A stretch of 64,000 nt of DNA from the NCBI RefSeq assembly GCF_000004195.4, contig NC_030677.2, positions 203,238,213 through 203,302,212 of the forward strand. Direction: 5' to 3'. The position numbers were made by a program, and so were the translations under genes. Below, one piece after another: positions 1 through 11,231 of this stretch; within the stretch, counting starts at the first letter, position 1; each line of letters begins with the position of its first letter. Origin of the DNA: Xenopus tropicalis (taxonomy: Eukaryota; Chordata; Amphibia; Anura; Pipidae). The notes under the pieces were generated by a model. The model had not been told where the DNA came from and made no database searches. It worked only from the letters and a program-made list of their open reading frames with translations.

Positions 1-312
1 GCTATGTTGCCCTACTGCCTGTAATGCCATACGGCTTCCATCTTGCCCTAGTGTCACCATCTTGCTTAACTGCCTCCTTTACTGTCTTTGTTTTCCCATC
101 TTGTCCAACTGCCCTGTCCTCAATTTGCTGCTCTTCAGGGATTCACTTAATACAGGGACCCGAGACAAACCAAAAGAGACATTACTCATTTATATAACTA
201 CTACGCCTCTATATTTAGTTTGTAGAAATTATGAGAATGTTGGTATCTTTCACCTTTGTTGGGGAGAGTAAATGACTTAGTTTTTCCATATTTCTTTTCC
301 CTTTATTTATAG

Positions 313-396
313 ATACGTGGAACTCTGGAGAAGATTCAGAGTCAGTTATTTAAGAACGAAGGAAACACTAATCATGTCACTTCCAATACAGACAAG
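313..396 (+). CDS. CCDC68: CCDC68 exon (first in window)
   Basis: The 28 codons start IRGTLEKIQSQLFKNE. A pyrimidine-rich tract ending in TTTATAG precedes the exon and the donor GTCAGT follows it. It matches the recalled human segment IRTTLQKIRTQMFKDE. A second GT at 402 could extend the exon by 5 nt if the next exon begins at 2333 rather than 2344. Confidence 0.8.
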
Positions 397-3300
397 GTCA
401 GTACTTTATTATCATTGCAAAGATCGATTAAACTGAAAAGTGCAAATGGTCTGTGGAAGAAGTAGTAGAAATTTTCAGTGTCGGACTGGGGAATCTGGGG
501 GCCCAGCAGTGGATAACCCCTCAGGGACCAGCGCAGACCCACCTTCATTGCCCCGGCATTCTACCTCTTGCTGCCGCCGCCCAGTCCAACCCTGGACATT
601 TTTCAAAAAAAGCAATATTACCCACTGCAGTACGTTTGCATGTTGGGTTAATCCTTATAACTGTGTTTTTTTCCACTTGCCTCATGGAAATATTAAGAAG
701 TGACTGTACAATTATGTTCTTTGTTCCATTCGGAACTCCTATGCATTTAAATGTTAAATTCAAGTATAAAATGTATCCGTGCATCCCCATAACTGTGCGT
801 CCCAAGCTGAATCCCCAGAACTCTTCCCCCATTTATGGTTAGAGATAAGGCGTTAGGCAGAGGGAAAGATTTAACTAGGAGTTTCTCATATGAAAAGTAA
901 ATGTTATGATTCAAAAAGTGAAGGTGATAACATGTATTTGCCCAATATGGTTACCAGGTAGGTTAAACCAAACACACTGTTAAACTATTGACTCAGAGTG
1001 TGTATGTGCTCAGGGGGTGTATTTATTTAAACTTCCCTCCCTTCACTCTTCAGCTGACAAATTCAGTTTGAGTCAATGCTCAGTGTGTTGTATCCTTTGT
1101 CATGTAGTATAAGTTTTACTGTGTATATACTGCACTAATATAGCGGTTTGGGGACCACATCAACGAGCCAATGCGGTCCCCGATCCAATGGAAAAATCAA
1201 ACCTGTCCAATCGAGATCTGCTCAATTTCAGGCCAGATGTCAGATTGGCAGGCCCATCGTTCATGCCCATACAGGGGCAGATAAGCTGCCAAATCGGTCT
1301 AAAGGACCAATATGGTCAACTAGAATCGGCCCGTGTATGGGCACCTTAAGGTGCGTAAACTGCTAGTTGTCTACTTTGTGGTTCGTATGAACAAACTTTA
1401 ATTTGCTTTTGTTGCATGACCTGAATAAAACACAGGCACAGTTCTACTTGAAGTTTAACTGGAGTACTTACCTTGAGAAAAATGCAGCTACTGCTAGCTA
1501 TGTAATATATACACGCGTGCACATGTTTCCTCCGATATCTTAGTTTCAGAGGGTTATGCAATGAGGTTTCTGCCTTCAGGCTGACTAGTTTTCCATTTTT
1601 GTGTCTAAACCTGGTAATGCAGGATTAGCTGCCTCCCAGAGCTGGTAGAGGCTTAAAGCTATTTCTTACTTAGTTCTGTTTGATGCAGTGATATATTTCT
1701 GACACAAGGTACTCTCGCTATGTTATAAATAATCTAAAAATCAATCACTCATACATACTGTAGTTGAATAAAGTTTAGTTTTGCCTTTTTTTAAAAAGAC
1801 ATTTATAACAGCAATTTTTCATCACAATCATTATAGTGATATCAGGAGACATAGGTAAAGGTAAGCAAGGAAAATCACGAGAGACCTCCTGATGGTATCA
1901 TACTGTACATGGTTTGGCTATATATATATATATATTTTTATTTATGTTTTTCTCCACCAAAGCACCACTTCATACAACACATTTATGTGCTCTGAGTGAA
2001 TATAGAATTGGAATCAACTTGACGTCAGCTGGGGCATTTCTAGTTGTAGGGAATGCAGTAGAACCAACCAAGGCACCAAGCAGAACTATATGAGTGCAAA
2101 GAGTAGCTATGGACACCCTTTACCTTTAAATGGGTGTTTTGTGTCTTTCTGTTTTCAATTCAATATGTCTGGCCTACTAACTTTGCTCCAGGTTGCTGTA
2201 CAAGTGATCAGGTTAATTAATTATATTAGTGTGGCCCAAGGCTGATTGGCTAATTGGTAGATGTTGCATTCTGTTTTCTATTTTGGTGCTTGTTTATTTA
2301 GCATTTTGTCTCTTTACAATGCTAGAATTTAGCAAATCTGCAGCAAAATGGCGGCACGGGGAGTTGTGAAAACTCATACGAGAGCAAGTACATCCAGATC
2401 ATCGACAGGCTGGAAGAGAAAGAGCTACAGTTGGTTGAGGCTCATAAAGAAAACTCAGATCTTCAGATAAAGGTAGGGCTTATATCATATAATGAAAATA
2501 AAAAGCCATAAATAAAAGACAGTTGTTCTTATGTTTTGCTACCATTTCTGTGCCCAAAGCCTGCAAGATGGATGGGGGCAAGCAGTAGTGAAACAGTTGA
2601 ATATGCCGGGCCCCACCCGCAAAAAAAATCTTGAGTGGGGCCTGGCACAGAGCTATTCCTACCTATTCTAGGGAATGCAGTAGAATAAACCAATAAGGCA
2701 CCAAGCAGAACTGAGTGCAAAGAGAAGCTATGGACACCCTTAACCTTTAATGAATGGTGGTAATCCTTCAAGATGGATGGGGATGGGGCGGGGGAAGCAG
2801 TGGTGAAACAGTTGACTGTGCCGGGCCCCACCCCAAAAAAAAATCTTCAGTGGGGCCTGGCGCACAGCTATTCATACCCAAAGCTCCCCACCCCATGCCA
2901 GCGCCCCCCACTCTCCCTGCTCCCTGCCAGAGGTAGGCGAATGGCTGGGGAGGGGGATTTATGTAAACTTACACAGCTATAGAGGACGCAGACCCCATGG
3001 TCAGGGACCCCCTGCAACACTTCGTCTATAGTAACGCCAGTGGGGGCAAGTTACATGCATTCAGACACAATGTGACTAAAAACAATAAAACTTCTTAGGG
3101 ACCATCCTCTCATCCAGGAGGAGGCCAACAGCTACTTTTTTTTGGAAATAAAATATTTCATGTTACCACCCACGGGATGGTCCTCTCATCTGGGAGAAAG
3201 CCCTGCCTACAATGGCCTGCCCAATCAGATTGGCAATCTATAAGTAAGACCAAACGTAACAAAATGTGCACCAAGGTTTTCAAAGGATCAAATAATAATA

Positions 3301-6300
3301 ATATGTTGTTGTTGGTTTAACATCAGCTATTTGGGTAATGGCATTTGTCAATGTATTATAGCTAGAAGCAACGCGGGAGGCAGGAGCCGGCGCCCTAAGG
3401 AACGCCACGAGGAAACTGTATGAAAACTACATCAAGCGATCGGATGAACACAGGAAAAGTCACGAGGAGGAGAAGCAGAAGCTCCAGGTAATGTAACTAG
3501 AGCCAGATCTAACATGAAATAGGCATCTTGGAAATGGGCTCTAATGTCGTCTACTTGGAGCTCCATTTGCTGTGATGGGATGCTACTCTTCAACATGGTG
3601 GCCACTCAACATTGAGTGTTTTAAACATGGCGGTACTTAATAAAGCTAAAAAGGTCCCGCTAATAGCTGAGCTGTCTGAGGAACATCATGGAGCTGCAAC
3701 AGTACGCAATAGATGTCATAATAAAATAATAAATTATATTATAATTAGGAATTTACTCTATGAAGGATGCCATGAAACCAAGGGGCAACTTTTGTCATTG
3801 CTAGGCCTCAGCTGTCGAACATGAGAAGGTTTTTAAGCATAGCATCGAGAAACTGCACACCATTGCGGAGAGAATCCAGGACAAGCACGAGCAAATCACT
3901 GAGCTGCAGAATCTCATGCAAAGGATGGAAGAGGTAAGTGATGCTTCCAATAAATGCTTACGGGGATTGCTATCTAACACAGCTGGGAATTAATACAAGT
4001 GTATGAGCAAGAAAACATGGGGCAGATGCTCCTTACCTGAAGGGCTTACAATCTAATTGCAGTGGTTATTAGCATGGAGCTAAGGTGCAGGAGCAGTTAT
4101 TAAAATTAAGCTTTAGCCTGTGCACTTTTAGAAACTTTTGCAAAATATTGAGATTTGAGTTATACCCGGTATCCCCGACCTTTTTTTTACTCATGAGCCA
4201 GACTCTGTAAAGCATTGGGGAGCCACACAAGCATGAAAATGTTCATTAAGGGGTGCTAAATAAGCGCTGTGATTGGCTATTTGGTAGCCCCATGTGGCCT
4301 GTTGGCCTGCAGGAGGTTCTGCTTGGAGTAAAACTGTGTCTCTGGGCTTCCAAAACTTGTCTCCAAGCCAGAAATGTAAACATGGCACCTACTTTGAGGC
4401 CACTGGGAGCAACATCCAAGGGGTTGTAAGAAACCTGTTCCTCAGGAGCCATTGGTTGGGGGTTATACAGTAAATAGGCAACATTCATCCCTATTAAGTC
4501 TATATCACTGATCCCCAACCAGTGGCTCTGGGGCAACATGTTGCTCCCCAACCCCTTGGATGTTGCTCCCAGTGGCCCCAAAGTAGGTGCTAAATTGTTG
4601 ATTGCATAAAACCCAGTGTAAAGCCAAACAGAGCCTTCTATAGGCTGCCAGTCCACATAGGGGCTACCAAATAGCCAGTTATAGCTCCCCCAGGAATCTT
4701 TTCCCATGCTTGTGTTGCTCTTTAACACTTTTTCCATTTGAATGTGGCTCATGGGTATAAAAGGTTGGGGATCACTAGACAGATCAGCGCTAAATTGCTA
4801 AGCACCTCAATACTGGCTTTGACCATGTTACATAATACTAAGTTAGCCCATGCTACTACATAATGAGTTGCCAACTAACCTGAGTGGCCAACTATACTGT
4901 ATTGCTCTAAGCAATCAATGGTGCAATGGGGATATCTAGGGGATGATTTATCAACGGTCGAGTTTGATTTTTTCTTTAGTCGAGTTTGTGCAAAAAAAAC
5001 AAAAACTGGAATGTAAACATTCACCATCTAAAAGCTTGTGAGTTTCTATAGAAGTCAGTGGGGGTTGTGATAGGAAAAGTCAAGGAACATTCTCAAACTC
5101 TAATCTTTCGAGTTTTCAAAGCTTGTTTCATTCGAACGAGTTTTCCTTATTAATAATTAAGCGACCATTGGATATGTGGATATTTGATTTAGAAAACCAA
5201 ACTCAAATTGACAAAACTGATAAATAAGCCCCCTAGTGTTGGTATATATCAATAATCTTTGGATTCATTTCTCTTTTTTATCTCTTTGTAACAAGGAAAA
5301 GTCGATATTACTTGAGAAGAAGCGGCTGCTAGAGAAGGAGATTTCTCAAAGAATGTCAGACCCGTCTTATAAAAATGGGTAAGTCCATTCCTGACATCAA
5401 AAAAGGACAAATCTAAGGTTAACATTGACTAATGTAGAGTTCTACCTCCAGATAGGAAGCTCTGCTGCATTTACCCATATGACACCATTAAATTCCATGT
5501 GTAGGTTTGAGCCCATCCCCTCTGCATTTTACTGGTGGAAAGCTTCCTCTCCCTGACACGGCCAGTAACATTTAATAGTATTTTTAATTGGCTGAACCCC
5601 TACTGACACTGGGAGCCCTCTTCTACATCTATCCACCCCCTCCTACACACCTCCAAAAAGCAGATCTCGATCGGGCAGGTTAGAAAATCTAGTCGGATCG
5701 GGGACTGCATCAGGCCTAAATTCCCCCGATATCGCCCACCCGTAGGTGGGGATATCGGGAGAAGATCCGCTCGCTTGGTGTATGGGCACCTTAATTCTAC
5801 AACAAGAATCAAACTCTCTTATATGAACTATTATCAACATCTATGATTAAACCCCATCTGGAGGGCCACATAGGTGCATCCCCCAATAAATTTAATTTCT
5901 AGCACTGTACAGTTTTATAGACAGGGGAATAATCTATTTTCTTCCCGCATACAATGAACCATCAAGCTGTGGAAACACTCGGATAGAGATAGCCACTGTT
6001 GAAGAGCAAATCAACCACTTGCAGCAGCTCATGATGTCCCAACACCAGTTCCTTCACGCTTTGATACAGGAGGTGAGATGAAAGTTGGTTTGTAACATAT
6101 AAAACGTTATTAAATCGAAACAGAGAAACTATCAGAGCTCAAGAAGAATCCATCCACTTTCTAGTGGTATTTTTAGAAGCATAATTATCTATGGGTAAAA
6201 GTTCACCCATAAAAGTGAATGATAAGAAAGTGGGTGGATTTTTCTGTAGTGAACTCTGATCTTCCATTTTGAGATATCTGCCCCTAAATGTTACCTTTGT

Positions 6301-9177
6301 CTTAAAAGAAACTAATAATTGCATCTGTATCAACAGAGCAGGGAAGATCTGGCTTTCCTTGGTTTTATTGCTCATGATTTGTCTAGTTGTGTGATGGTTC
6401 TGTATGACTTCCTAAAGCTACTGGGATTCTGCTAATCACATTACAGAGAGTCAGGAAAAATAACCGTCCTGGTTATCTGAAGACCTTACTCCTCTTGAGA
6501 AGATCTCAGTAGCTTTATGAGAAGACCTTACTCCACTTGAGAAGATCTCAGTAGCTTTATGAGAAGACCTTACTCCACTTGAGAAGATCTCAGTAGCTTT
6601 ATGAGAAGACCTTGCTCCACTTGAGAAGATCTCAGTAGCTTTATGAGAAGACCTTACTCTACTTGAGAAGATCTCAGTATCTTACTCCACTATATGAGTA
6701 CTGTGAGAAAAGAAAGATGGTGGAAGGGAACTGGATCTTAACTTGAAGGCCAGTTAGAGTAAAATTTGGGGAAAATACTCCTGGAAGCTTAGCAAGTCAA
6801 ATAGAGTGGAATTTGGGGTATATTTTGTAGAAACTATGGGCAATTAGCCACAGTTTTCTACAATCTTCTCCAACTATATAATAGTTGAAATTGACACGGT
6901 TCAAACATTGTGTTTTTCACCTTACCAGAATACTTATTCTTAATTGTTATTTTACCAAGGGTAAAGGGTTTTTATGTGTTTCATTTATGGTGAGGAGCCA
7001 ATAAGGTGGTGATTTATCAACATTTGAATTTTTTTTCCATTAGTCGAAGTTTTTTTTGCTCTAAAACTCCCAATATTTATCTGTACTTGAATTAATATCC
7101 AAGTGCAAAAAAAAAAACTTCGGCATCTAAAAGCTTGCGAGTTTCTGTAGAAGTCAATGGGAGTTGTCCTAGGCAAAATCAAACCCTATTTCCAATTCAA
7201 GATATAAATAAGCCCATAATAGTAGGCAGACATCAAATTACTACATGCAGCACAATTCAAAAATGTTCTAGAAAGGCCCATGCATGGGCAGTAAATACCC
7301 ATTGTGATGGCTTTGGGAATTTTTGTGAAGCTGATCCACTGTATCTCATACCTTCTAGAAGTGAAGGAGCCAGCACAGGAGGCTTGGGATGATACTGTAA
7401 AATAACAAAAACAATAATTCCAGGAATCTCAAGTTCCTTCATAATTGGCGTTGAGCTAATGGTTTCTTTGTAAACCACAGAGTGAAGACTTAAAAAATCG
7501 ACTTAAAGAGCAAGACGTAACAATCGGGGATCTAAGGGAGAAGATCAGCTTGCTGGAAAGTCAGGTAATGAACCTTCTTAGTAAAAAATCAACTATTTTA
7601 TGTGCTGGGTCAGTTAATTGATAGGATAATGACAGCAGGGCATCTACTGCTCTATGACTGGCCTAGAAACTGGCTGTTATGGTTTCACCTGGGCAAGCAG
7701 CCAAGGTTAATATGGGCAAGCTCTAAACGACTGTATATCAAACCCTTATCTCAATTGCGCAAGTGATTGGTACATTTGGTGGTTTCCCACCTGGGCTTTT
7801 GTACCAATAATCTGAATTTATGCACCTTCTTTCACCTACAGAATAAAGAACTGAAGAACAACGTGGAGCACTGGTCTCATGACAAGACAAAGGTGTCAAA
7901 AGGGACATTTGTAAAGTAAGGAACCTGCAGTATGTTGGTTGTTAATCTTGGAAAAGCTTGTGCCCTGATTGGCTGAACGGCTTATATAGGAAGCTAAAAT
8001 CATTCATCGGCTTGCACACTATTTGTATATGTCCTCGTCTATGCGGCTCCATCTGTCCTCATAGTGCAGGTCAAGTGCAGGTAAGAAGACTGATTGCTTA
8101 GACAATCAGTTGCAGGGGCAGTCGGAACATCCTTCCACCAATAAAGCAAGACGTAACAGTTGGACAACTTTCCACCATTGCACTTGAGATTAAAATACCG
8201 CAAATTTACAGAGAAGCAGAAATTGTTAGACTTTGCATCAAAGCTTTACTTTTTACCTCCGTTTCCATTTTACTCACCATTTAGGCAACCCTAACGCTAA
8301 CAGTGATGTGCAGGTCAACAAAAAGTCGACTAGCACCCACCCCTAACCCACCTGCTCCCAACCCAAACTCATTCCGACCCAGCAAGGCCCCTCTATTTAT
8401 AGACCCGCACTTGACCCATCCATCTCTGATGTTACAAAAGGGGGTGGGGCATGCCTATAAATAGAGGCTGCCAGGGGCAGAAGCCAGTCGCGGGTGTGGT
8501 GGGCGGAATTAAGAACTCAACCCGCCTGCAACCTGGAAGTCTTGTGTGGAAGTTGGCCTGAACCTGCCTGACCTGTGGGTTTTGTGTAGGGATGCACCGA
8601 ACCCAAGCATATGCTGATTAGGATCGGAAGGGGTTAAAAAAAATGTTTCACTGCCCATTTAACCCTTTCAGAATGCTAATTAGCATATACTAATTTGCTG
8701 GGACCGCAGATCCGGCCGAAACCAAATCCTTAAAAAAACTCCGGGATTCTCCCGAATGCCGAACCGAATCCGAGATTTGGTGCATTCCTAGTTTTGTGCC
8801 AGACTGCACTTCACTACTGTCGGACCCCCCTGGTGCTTACTAACACATGCACAGTAGAGTAATAATGGCAAGCTGGGGAATGTACCCCTGTGTTCTGTTG
8901 GTTATTACCCCGAGACCAGCCCAGGGAACAAACTTACCAAGTGGATTCAGTGGGGGTGCCTAACTTACTGGTAGCCCCCCAAATGAATCCTTCTTGTTTA
9001 ATTATTTACTGTATAGACCATTTATATGGACCTTTGATTTGGAAAGAAGACCATTCCTTTTTCTTATCAACAAATGATCAAGTGCTTTTGACTTGCAGGG
9101 AGTCCATGTTCGACGCCAAGTCCCCTTACTCCAGGCTTTTACATTTACGGACCAGATATGTCACCGAGAAGAGCTGA
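313..9177 (+). CDS. CCDC68: CCDC68, coiled-coil domain protein (3' part of gene, 9 coding exons)
   Basis: Joined coding exons are 313-396, 2344-2472, 3362-3487, 3805-3933, 5296-5378, 5967-6072, 7481-7564, 7842-7915 and 9099-9177, about 297 codons. Every junction has GT/AG ends and consistent phase. The product is almost entirely heptad-like, rich in E, K, Q and L, as expected of a coiled coil. I recognise it as CCDC68 from segments resembling the human protein: EAGA-ALRN, QITEL-NL-QRME, EQI-HLQ, NKELK, TKVSK and a C-terminal SPY-L-LR. The human protein is about 335 residues, so about 40 N-terminal residues lie before the window. Family knowledge: it is a centriole subdistal-appendage component involved in microtubule anchoring. 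It converges on RAB27B, as in human. A second copy of the terminal exon lies 2.9 kb downstream. Orthology is inferred from recalled sequence. Confidence 0.88.
476..594. mobile_element. Short hAT-type MITE (CAGTGTCGGACTGG ends)
   Basis: It starts CAGTGTCGGACTGG and ends CCCAGTCCAACCCTG, approximate inverted repeats. Flanking 8-mers GAAATTTT and GACATTTT differ at one base, which fits an aged 8-bp hAT target-site duplication. The same family recurs at 16743, 37980, 47664 and 60893. Confidence 0.7.
1145..1349. mobile_element. Truncated TTAA-type MITE
   Basis: The right end is GTATGGGCACC followed by TTAA. The body (gcggtccccgat, gatatctg, ggccagat) matches the TTAA-flanked MITE family seen complete at 26769-27156. 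The left terminus is missing. Confidence 0.65.
2040..2865. repeat. Local partial duplications in CCDC68 introns
   Basis: Two segment pairs repeat: about 2047-2140 resembles 2672-2760 (both contain GGCACCAAGCAGAACT and GCTATGGACACCCTT), and about 2565-2645 resembles 2768-2865 (both contain GCCGGGCCCCACCC and GTGGGGCCTGGC). The first pair straddles the exon at 2344-2472. The origin is unclear. Confidence 0.6.
2344..2472 (+). CDS. CCDC68: CCDC68 exon
   Basis: The 43 codons contain IDRLEEKELQLVEAHKEN, comparable to the human KGKDLQLLEMNKEN region. The donor is AAG|GTAGGG. The acceptor is ambiguous: CTGCAG before 2344 keeps phase 0, while TTTAG before 2333 would add the codons Asn-Leu-Gln, which resemble human NLQQ, but needs a different upstream donor phase. 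Confidence 0.8.
3362..3487 (+). CDS. CCDC68: CCDC68 exon
   Basis: Forty-two codons in phase 0/0, starting LEATREAGAGALRNATRKL, very close to the human LQASREAGAAALRNVAQRL. The acceptor is TATTATAG and the donor GTAATG. This is the most diagnostic exon for the gene identity. Confidence 0.9.
3805..3933 (+). CDS. CCDC68: CCDC68 exon
   Basis: Forty-three codons in phase 0/0 include EKLHTIAERIQDKHEQITEL and QNLMQRMEE, parallel to the human LEEKHSQITELENLVQRME. An in-frame stop immediately precedes the exon, within the acceptor TAG. The donor is GTAAGT. Confidence 0.88.
4166..4777. mobile_element. Head-to-head pair of hAT-type MITEs
   Basis: A plus-oriented copy at about 4508-4777 begins CACTGATCCCCAACC and ends GGTTGGGGATCAC. 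A related copy at about 4166-4471 lies in the opposite orientation. Both share the GGATGTTGCTCCCAGTGG block on opposite strands, so the pair could fold back. The family also occurs at 10468-10734 and 53618-53932. It lies in a CCDC68 intron. Confidence 0.7.
4937..5235. mobile_element. MITE with TA target duplication
   Basis: Ends are TA-GGGGATGATTTATCA and TGATAAATAAGCCCCC-TA, inverted repeats flanked by TA. Similar bodies containing the AAAAGCTTG and GAGTTTCT motifs are found at 7003-7212 and, inverted, at 41555-41838. The TA target suggests a Tc1/mariner-like or Harbinger-like origin. It lies in a CCDC68 intron. Confidence 0.6.
5296..5378 (+). CDS. CCDC68: CCDC68 exon
   Basis: Twenty-seven codons plus two bases, starting EKSILLEKKRLLEKE, aligned with human EKRTLLERKLSLENK. 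The acceptor is AACAAG and the donor GTAAGT; the Gly codon is split with the next exon. Confidence 0.86.
5660..5794. mobile_element. Truncated TTAA-type MITE
   Basis: It has the body motifs GATCGGGCAGGTTAGAAAAT and GATATCGCCCACC and a right end TATGGGCACC plus TTAA, as in the complete copy at 26769-27156. The left half is missing. Confidence 0.65.
5967..6072 (+). CDS. CCDC68: CCDC68 exon
   Basis: One base completes the split Gly codon, then 35 codons contain EEQINHLQQLMMSQHQFLHA and IQE, matching human QEQISHLQFVIHSQHQNL. The acceptor is ATCAAG and the donor GTGAGA. Confidence 0.87.
6479..6690. repeat. 42-bp tandem repeat, about 5 copies
   Basis: The unit combines AGACCTTACTCCACTTGAG and AAGATCTCAGTAGCTTTATG. 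Units differ at only a few positions. Inside each unit GAAGACCTTACTCC and GAAGATCTCAG look like older half-repeats. It lies in a CCDC68 intron. Confidence 0.9.
7003..7212. mobile_element. Partial MITE of the GGTGATTTATCAA family
   Basis: It begins GGTGGTGATTTATCAAC, has the shared AAAAGCTTGCGAGTTTCT and AGAAGTCAATGGGAGTTG blocks, and ends GATATAAATAAGCCCA. It is diverged from the copy at 4937-5235. Confidence 0.55.
7481..7564 (+). CDS. CCDC68: CCDC68 exon
   Basis: Twenty-eight codons in phase 0/0, SEDLKNRLKEQDVTIGDLR followed by EKISLLESQ, matching human GLKNNLKEQDKRIENLREK. The acceptor is ACCACAG and the donor GTAATG. Because it ends in phase 0, joining it directly to a terminal exon would open a different reading frame there. 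Confidence 0.88.
7842..7915 (+). CDS. CCDC68: CCDC68 penultimate exon (74 nt)
   Basis: It encodes NKELKNNVEHWSHDKTKVSK plus GTFV and two bases. NKELK and TKVSK also occur in the human protein. The acceptor is CACCTACAG. The donor GTAAGG overlaps an in-frame TAA, so retention of this intron would end the protein at once. The length is not a multiple of three, so inclusion or skipping decides the terminal-exon frame. Confidence 0.86.
8587..8790. mobile_element. hAT-type MITE with intact 8-bp target duplication
   Basis: The termini TAGGGATGCACCGAA and TTTGGTGCATTCCTA are inverted repeats typical of a vertebrate hAT family. The flanks are identical 8-mers, GTTTTGTG, at 8579-8586 and 8791-8798. 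It is inserted in the last CCDC68 intron, 300 bp before the terminal exon. Confidence 0.88.
9099..9177 (+). CDS. CCDC68: CCDC68 terminal coding exon, copy 1
   Basis: After ACTTGCAG, one base completes a Lys codon and 25 codons follow: ESMFDAKSPYSRLLHLRTRY, then VTEKS and TGA at 9175-9177. The SPY-L-LR pattern matches the human C-terminus. A nearly identical second copy is at 12025-12103. The duplicated block spans about 9017-9303. Confidence 0.82.
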
Positions 9178-10200
9178 TCAACGCTAAGTGGGACCTTCCG
9201 TCCATCAAAGGTACATTCTGGACTTATCACAAGAAGAGCGAGAAAGGACGTCACACCTTACCCAACAGTGTTTGGACTCATTACTACCCATTGCTCATTC
9301 ACTTGCCTGCCCGACTCTGAAACTGAGGGGGATTTTTACTTTTGTGAGCACATGATTGAAACAATTGGACCTTTCAGATTGCCAGAATGACTAGACTTGA
9401 GAGATTGTGCTGAAGATGTACGAACGTCAATGAGGAGGGCAAGAAGCCTCTTCAGAGCTTTACTGCTCGTTACTCTACTCTACACCGGACAAACATTGCA
9501 CTTATTATTGGGGAGATGTAGCCTTTTCGTGATTTTTAATGTAATAATATGGTTTGGAACAGTTCCCTAAGGCCCACCCCCTGTTCCCCTGCTGATCTGG
9601 CTGGCTACTTTGTGACTCAGCCTGCCTACAGCCTGCATCCTCCCAATCCCACAATTCCCTGCTGCACACGTGATGTCAATAAGGAAAGGAACATCCCAGT
9701 GCAATGCATTGTGGGTTATGTAGTTCCTGCATGCTGTCTGTAAGCTGTGGGGAAGTTGTTACTTCGTTAATTTGTAACATCAATGTTTTAGTCCCTCCTC
9801 CCCTGCCAGGATTTCAAATGATGCAGAAAGAGAAGAACAGTTTTGCAGCTGAATTTCAGCATATAAAATGGTATTTATTCCTACTTATTGAAGGAACAGA
9901 TTACAGTGATAGGGATATTAGGGGTTTATGGGTTGTGTGGGGCTCTTTAACACATTTTGGTTTGGAGCCAGAGTTCCCCTTTAATATTAATCAGAGGTTA
10001 TTTTTTGCAAACAGTCCTAGTCCTGATTCTGGGACCTAATAATCATAGCAGCTTGATCAAAATGGGGCATCAAAATGGGGGTTTGGATCACTTGTGAATG
10101 TTGCTGGGTATTATGGGAAATGCCCTGGGTGAAACCGATACACGGCTAAAGAAATGTCCCATGTTGGAGATGTTGGAATAAAAGTAATTGAAGAATAAAT
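9178..10200 (+). other. CCDC68: Probable CCDC68 3' UTR and downstream sequence
   Basis: The first 126 bp are shared with the duplicate near 12104-12234. Beyond that the sequence is unique and non-coding. AATAAA hexamers occur at 10177-10182 and 10194-10199 and are the only clear polyadenylation-signal candidates nearby. The true end cannot be fixed without transcripts. Confidence 0.35.
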
Positions 10201-10467
10201 ATTGAAATGAAGAGATGTATCAGCATACTCACCCGCAAATTGGCTTTATCAGTTTGTGATCTAAAATGTATGTGTATGAAATGGCATAAAGGACATATTG
10301 CAGGGAAGCCTATGAATCTATGTATATAGCAGCTGTTAATATGCACCTAACTTATTACATTAGGGAAATCCATAAAAAAAATTTTGGTGCTTCACCAACC
10401 TGACATAGAGTTAAACTTACTGCACTAATAAAAACATATGAAACAAAGTACTGATGTCTGCCTACTG

Positions 10468-10734
10468 CAGTGATCCCCACCCAGTGGCTCAGGAGCACCC
10501 TTTGGATATTGCCCCCCGTGGCCTCAAAACAGCAGCTTATTTTTGAATTCTTGGCTTGTTGGCAAGTTTTGGTTGCATAAAATAATGGGTGTTGAACAAA
10601 TAGAGCCTCCTGTAGGCTGCCAGTCCACATAGGGGCTACCAAATAACCAATCACATTTGGCACCCCCAGGAGCATTTTTATGCTTGTGTTGCTCCCCAAC
10701 TCTTTTTACGGGTAAAAAAATTTGGAGACCCCTG
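10468..10734. mobile_element. hAT-type MITE
   Basis: It starts CAGTGATCCCCACC and ends TTTGGAGACCCCTG. Flanking 8-mers GCCTACTG and ATCTACTG match at 6 of 8 positions. The body matches 53618-53932 and 4508-4777 (GCTGCCAGTCCACATAGGGG). Confidence 0.75.
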
Positions 10735-10853
10735 ATCTACTGTATATACTATGAATAATAATAATAGTCAGCTCATTGGGCAGGTTTTGTTATCTGCAGA
10801 TGCCCCAAATTGGCCAGTGTATGGCGCATAGGCATGGGCAGTGTAAACAAGAC

Positions 10854-11231
10854 TTAAGGTGGCCACATAACGATCCATTCGCCTGGTGAGGGTGCCTAGC
10901 GAGCGAATCTTCTCCTGATATCTCCACCTGCGGGTGGGCGATATCGGGTAAATTTAGGATAATTCGGTCGTTTGGCCCTGGGGACAAAAAATCAAATTAT
11001 AATGAATCTAATGGACATAATCGGTTCGGGGACCACATTAACAAGCCAATGCGGTCCCCGATCTGGCTGAATTTTTTAACCTGCCTGATCGATATCTGCC
11101 CGATTTCAGGCCAGATATCAGTCGGGCAGGCCAGTCGTTGGTGCCCCTACACAGGCTGATAAGAAGCCGAATCAATCAGTCCAAGGGACTGATATCGGCA
11201 GCTACAACTGGCCCGTGTATGGCCACCTTAA
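10854..11231. mobile_element. Complete TTAA-type MITE
   Basis: It is flanked by TTAA at 10854-10857 and 11228-11231. The ends GGTGGCCACATAACG and CGTGTATGGCCACC are inverted repeats. The family occurs at least nine more times here. TTAA targets suggest a piggyBac-like or Kolobok-like source, which I cannot distinguish. Confidence 0.78.

Larger units (their letters stand above)
397..2343 (+). other. CCDC68 intron with MITEs
   Basis: This non-coding intron carries a short hAT-type MITE at 476-594, a truncated TTAA-family MITE at about 1145-1349 and a TA microsatellite near 1920-1936. The rest shows no recognisable structure. Confidence 0.6.

Noticed and set aside
4246..4752. 168-codon minus-strand frame
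   Set aside because: It lies across two inverted hAT-type MITEs in a CCDC68 intron.
7842..7922. Stop codon TAA at the end of exon 7842 as the natural CCDC68 stop
   Set aside because: The TAA overlaps a strong donor (GTAAGG), and the downstream exon at 9099 continues in phase with a tail resembling the human C-terminus.
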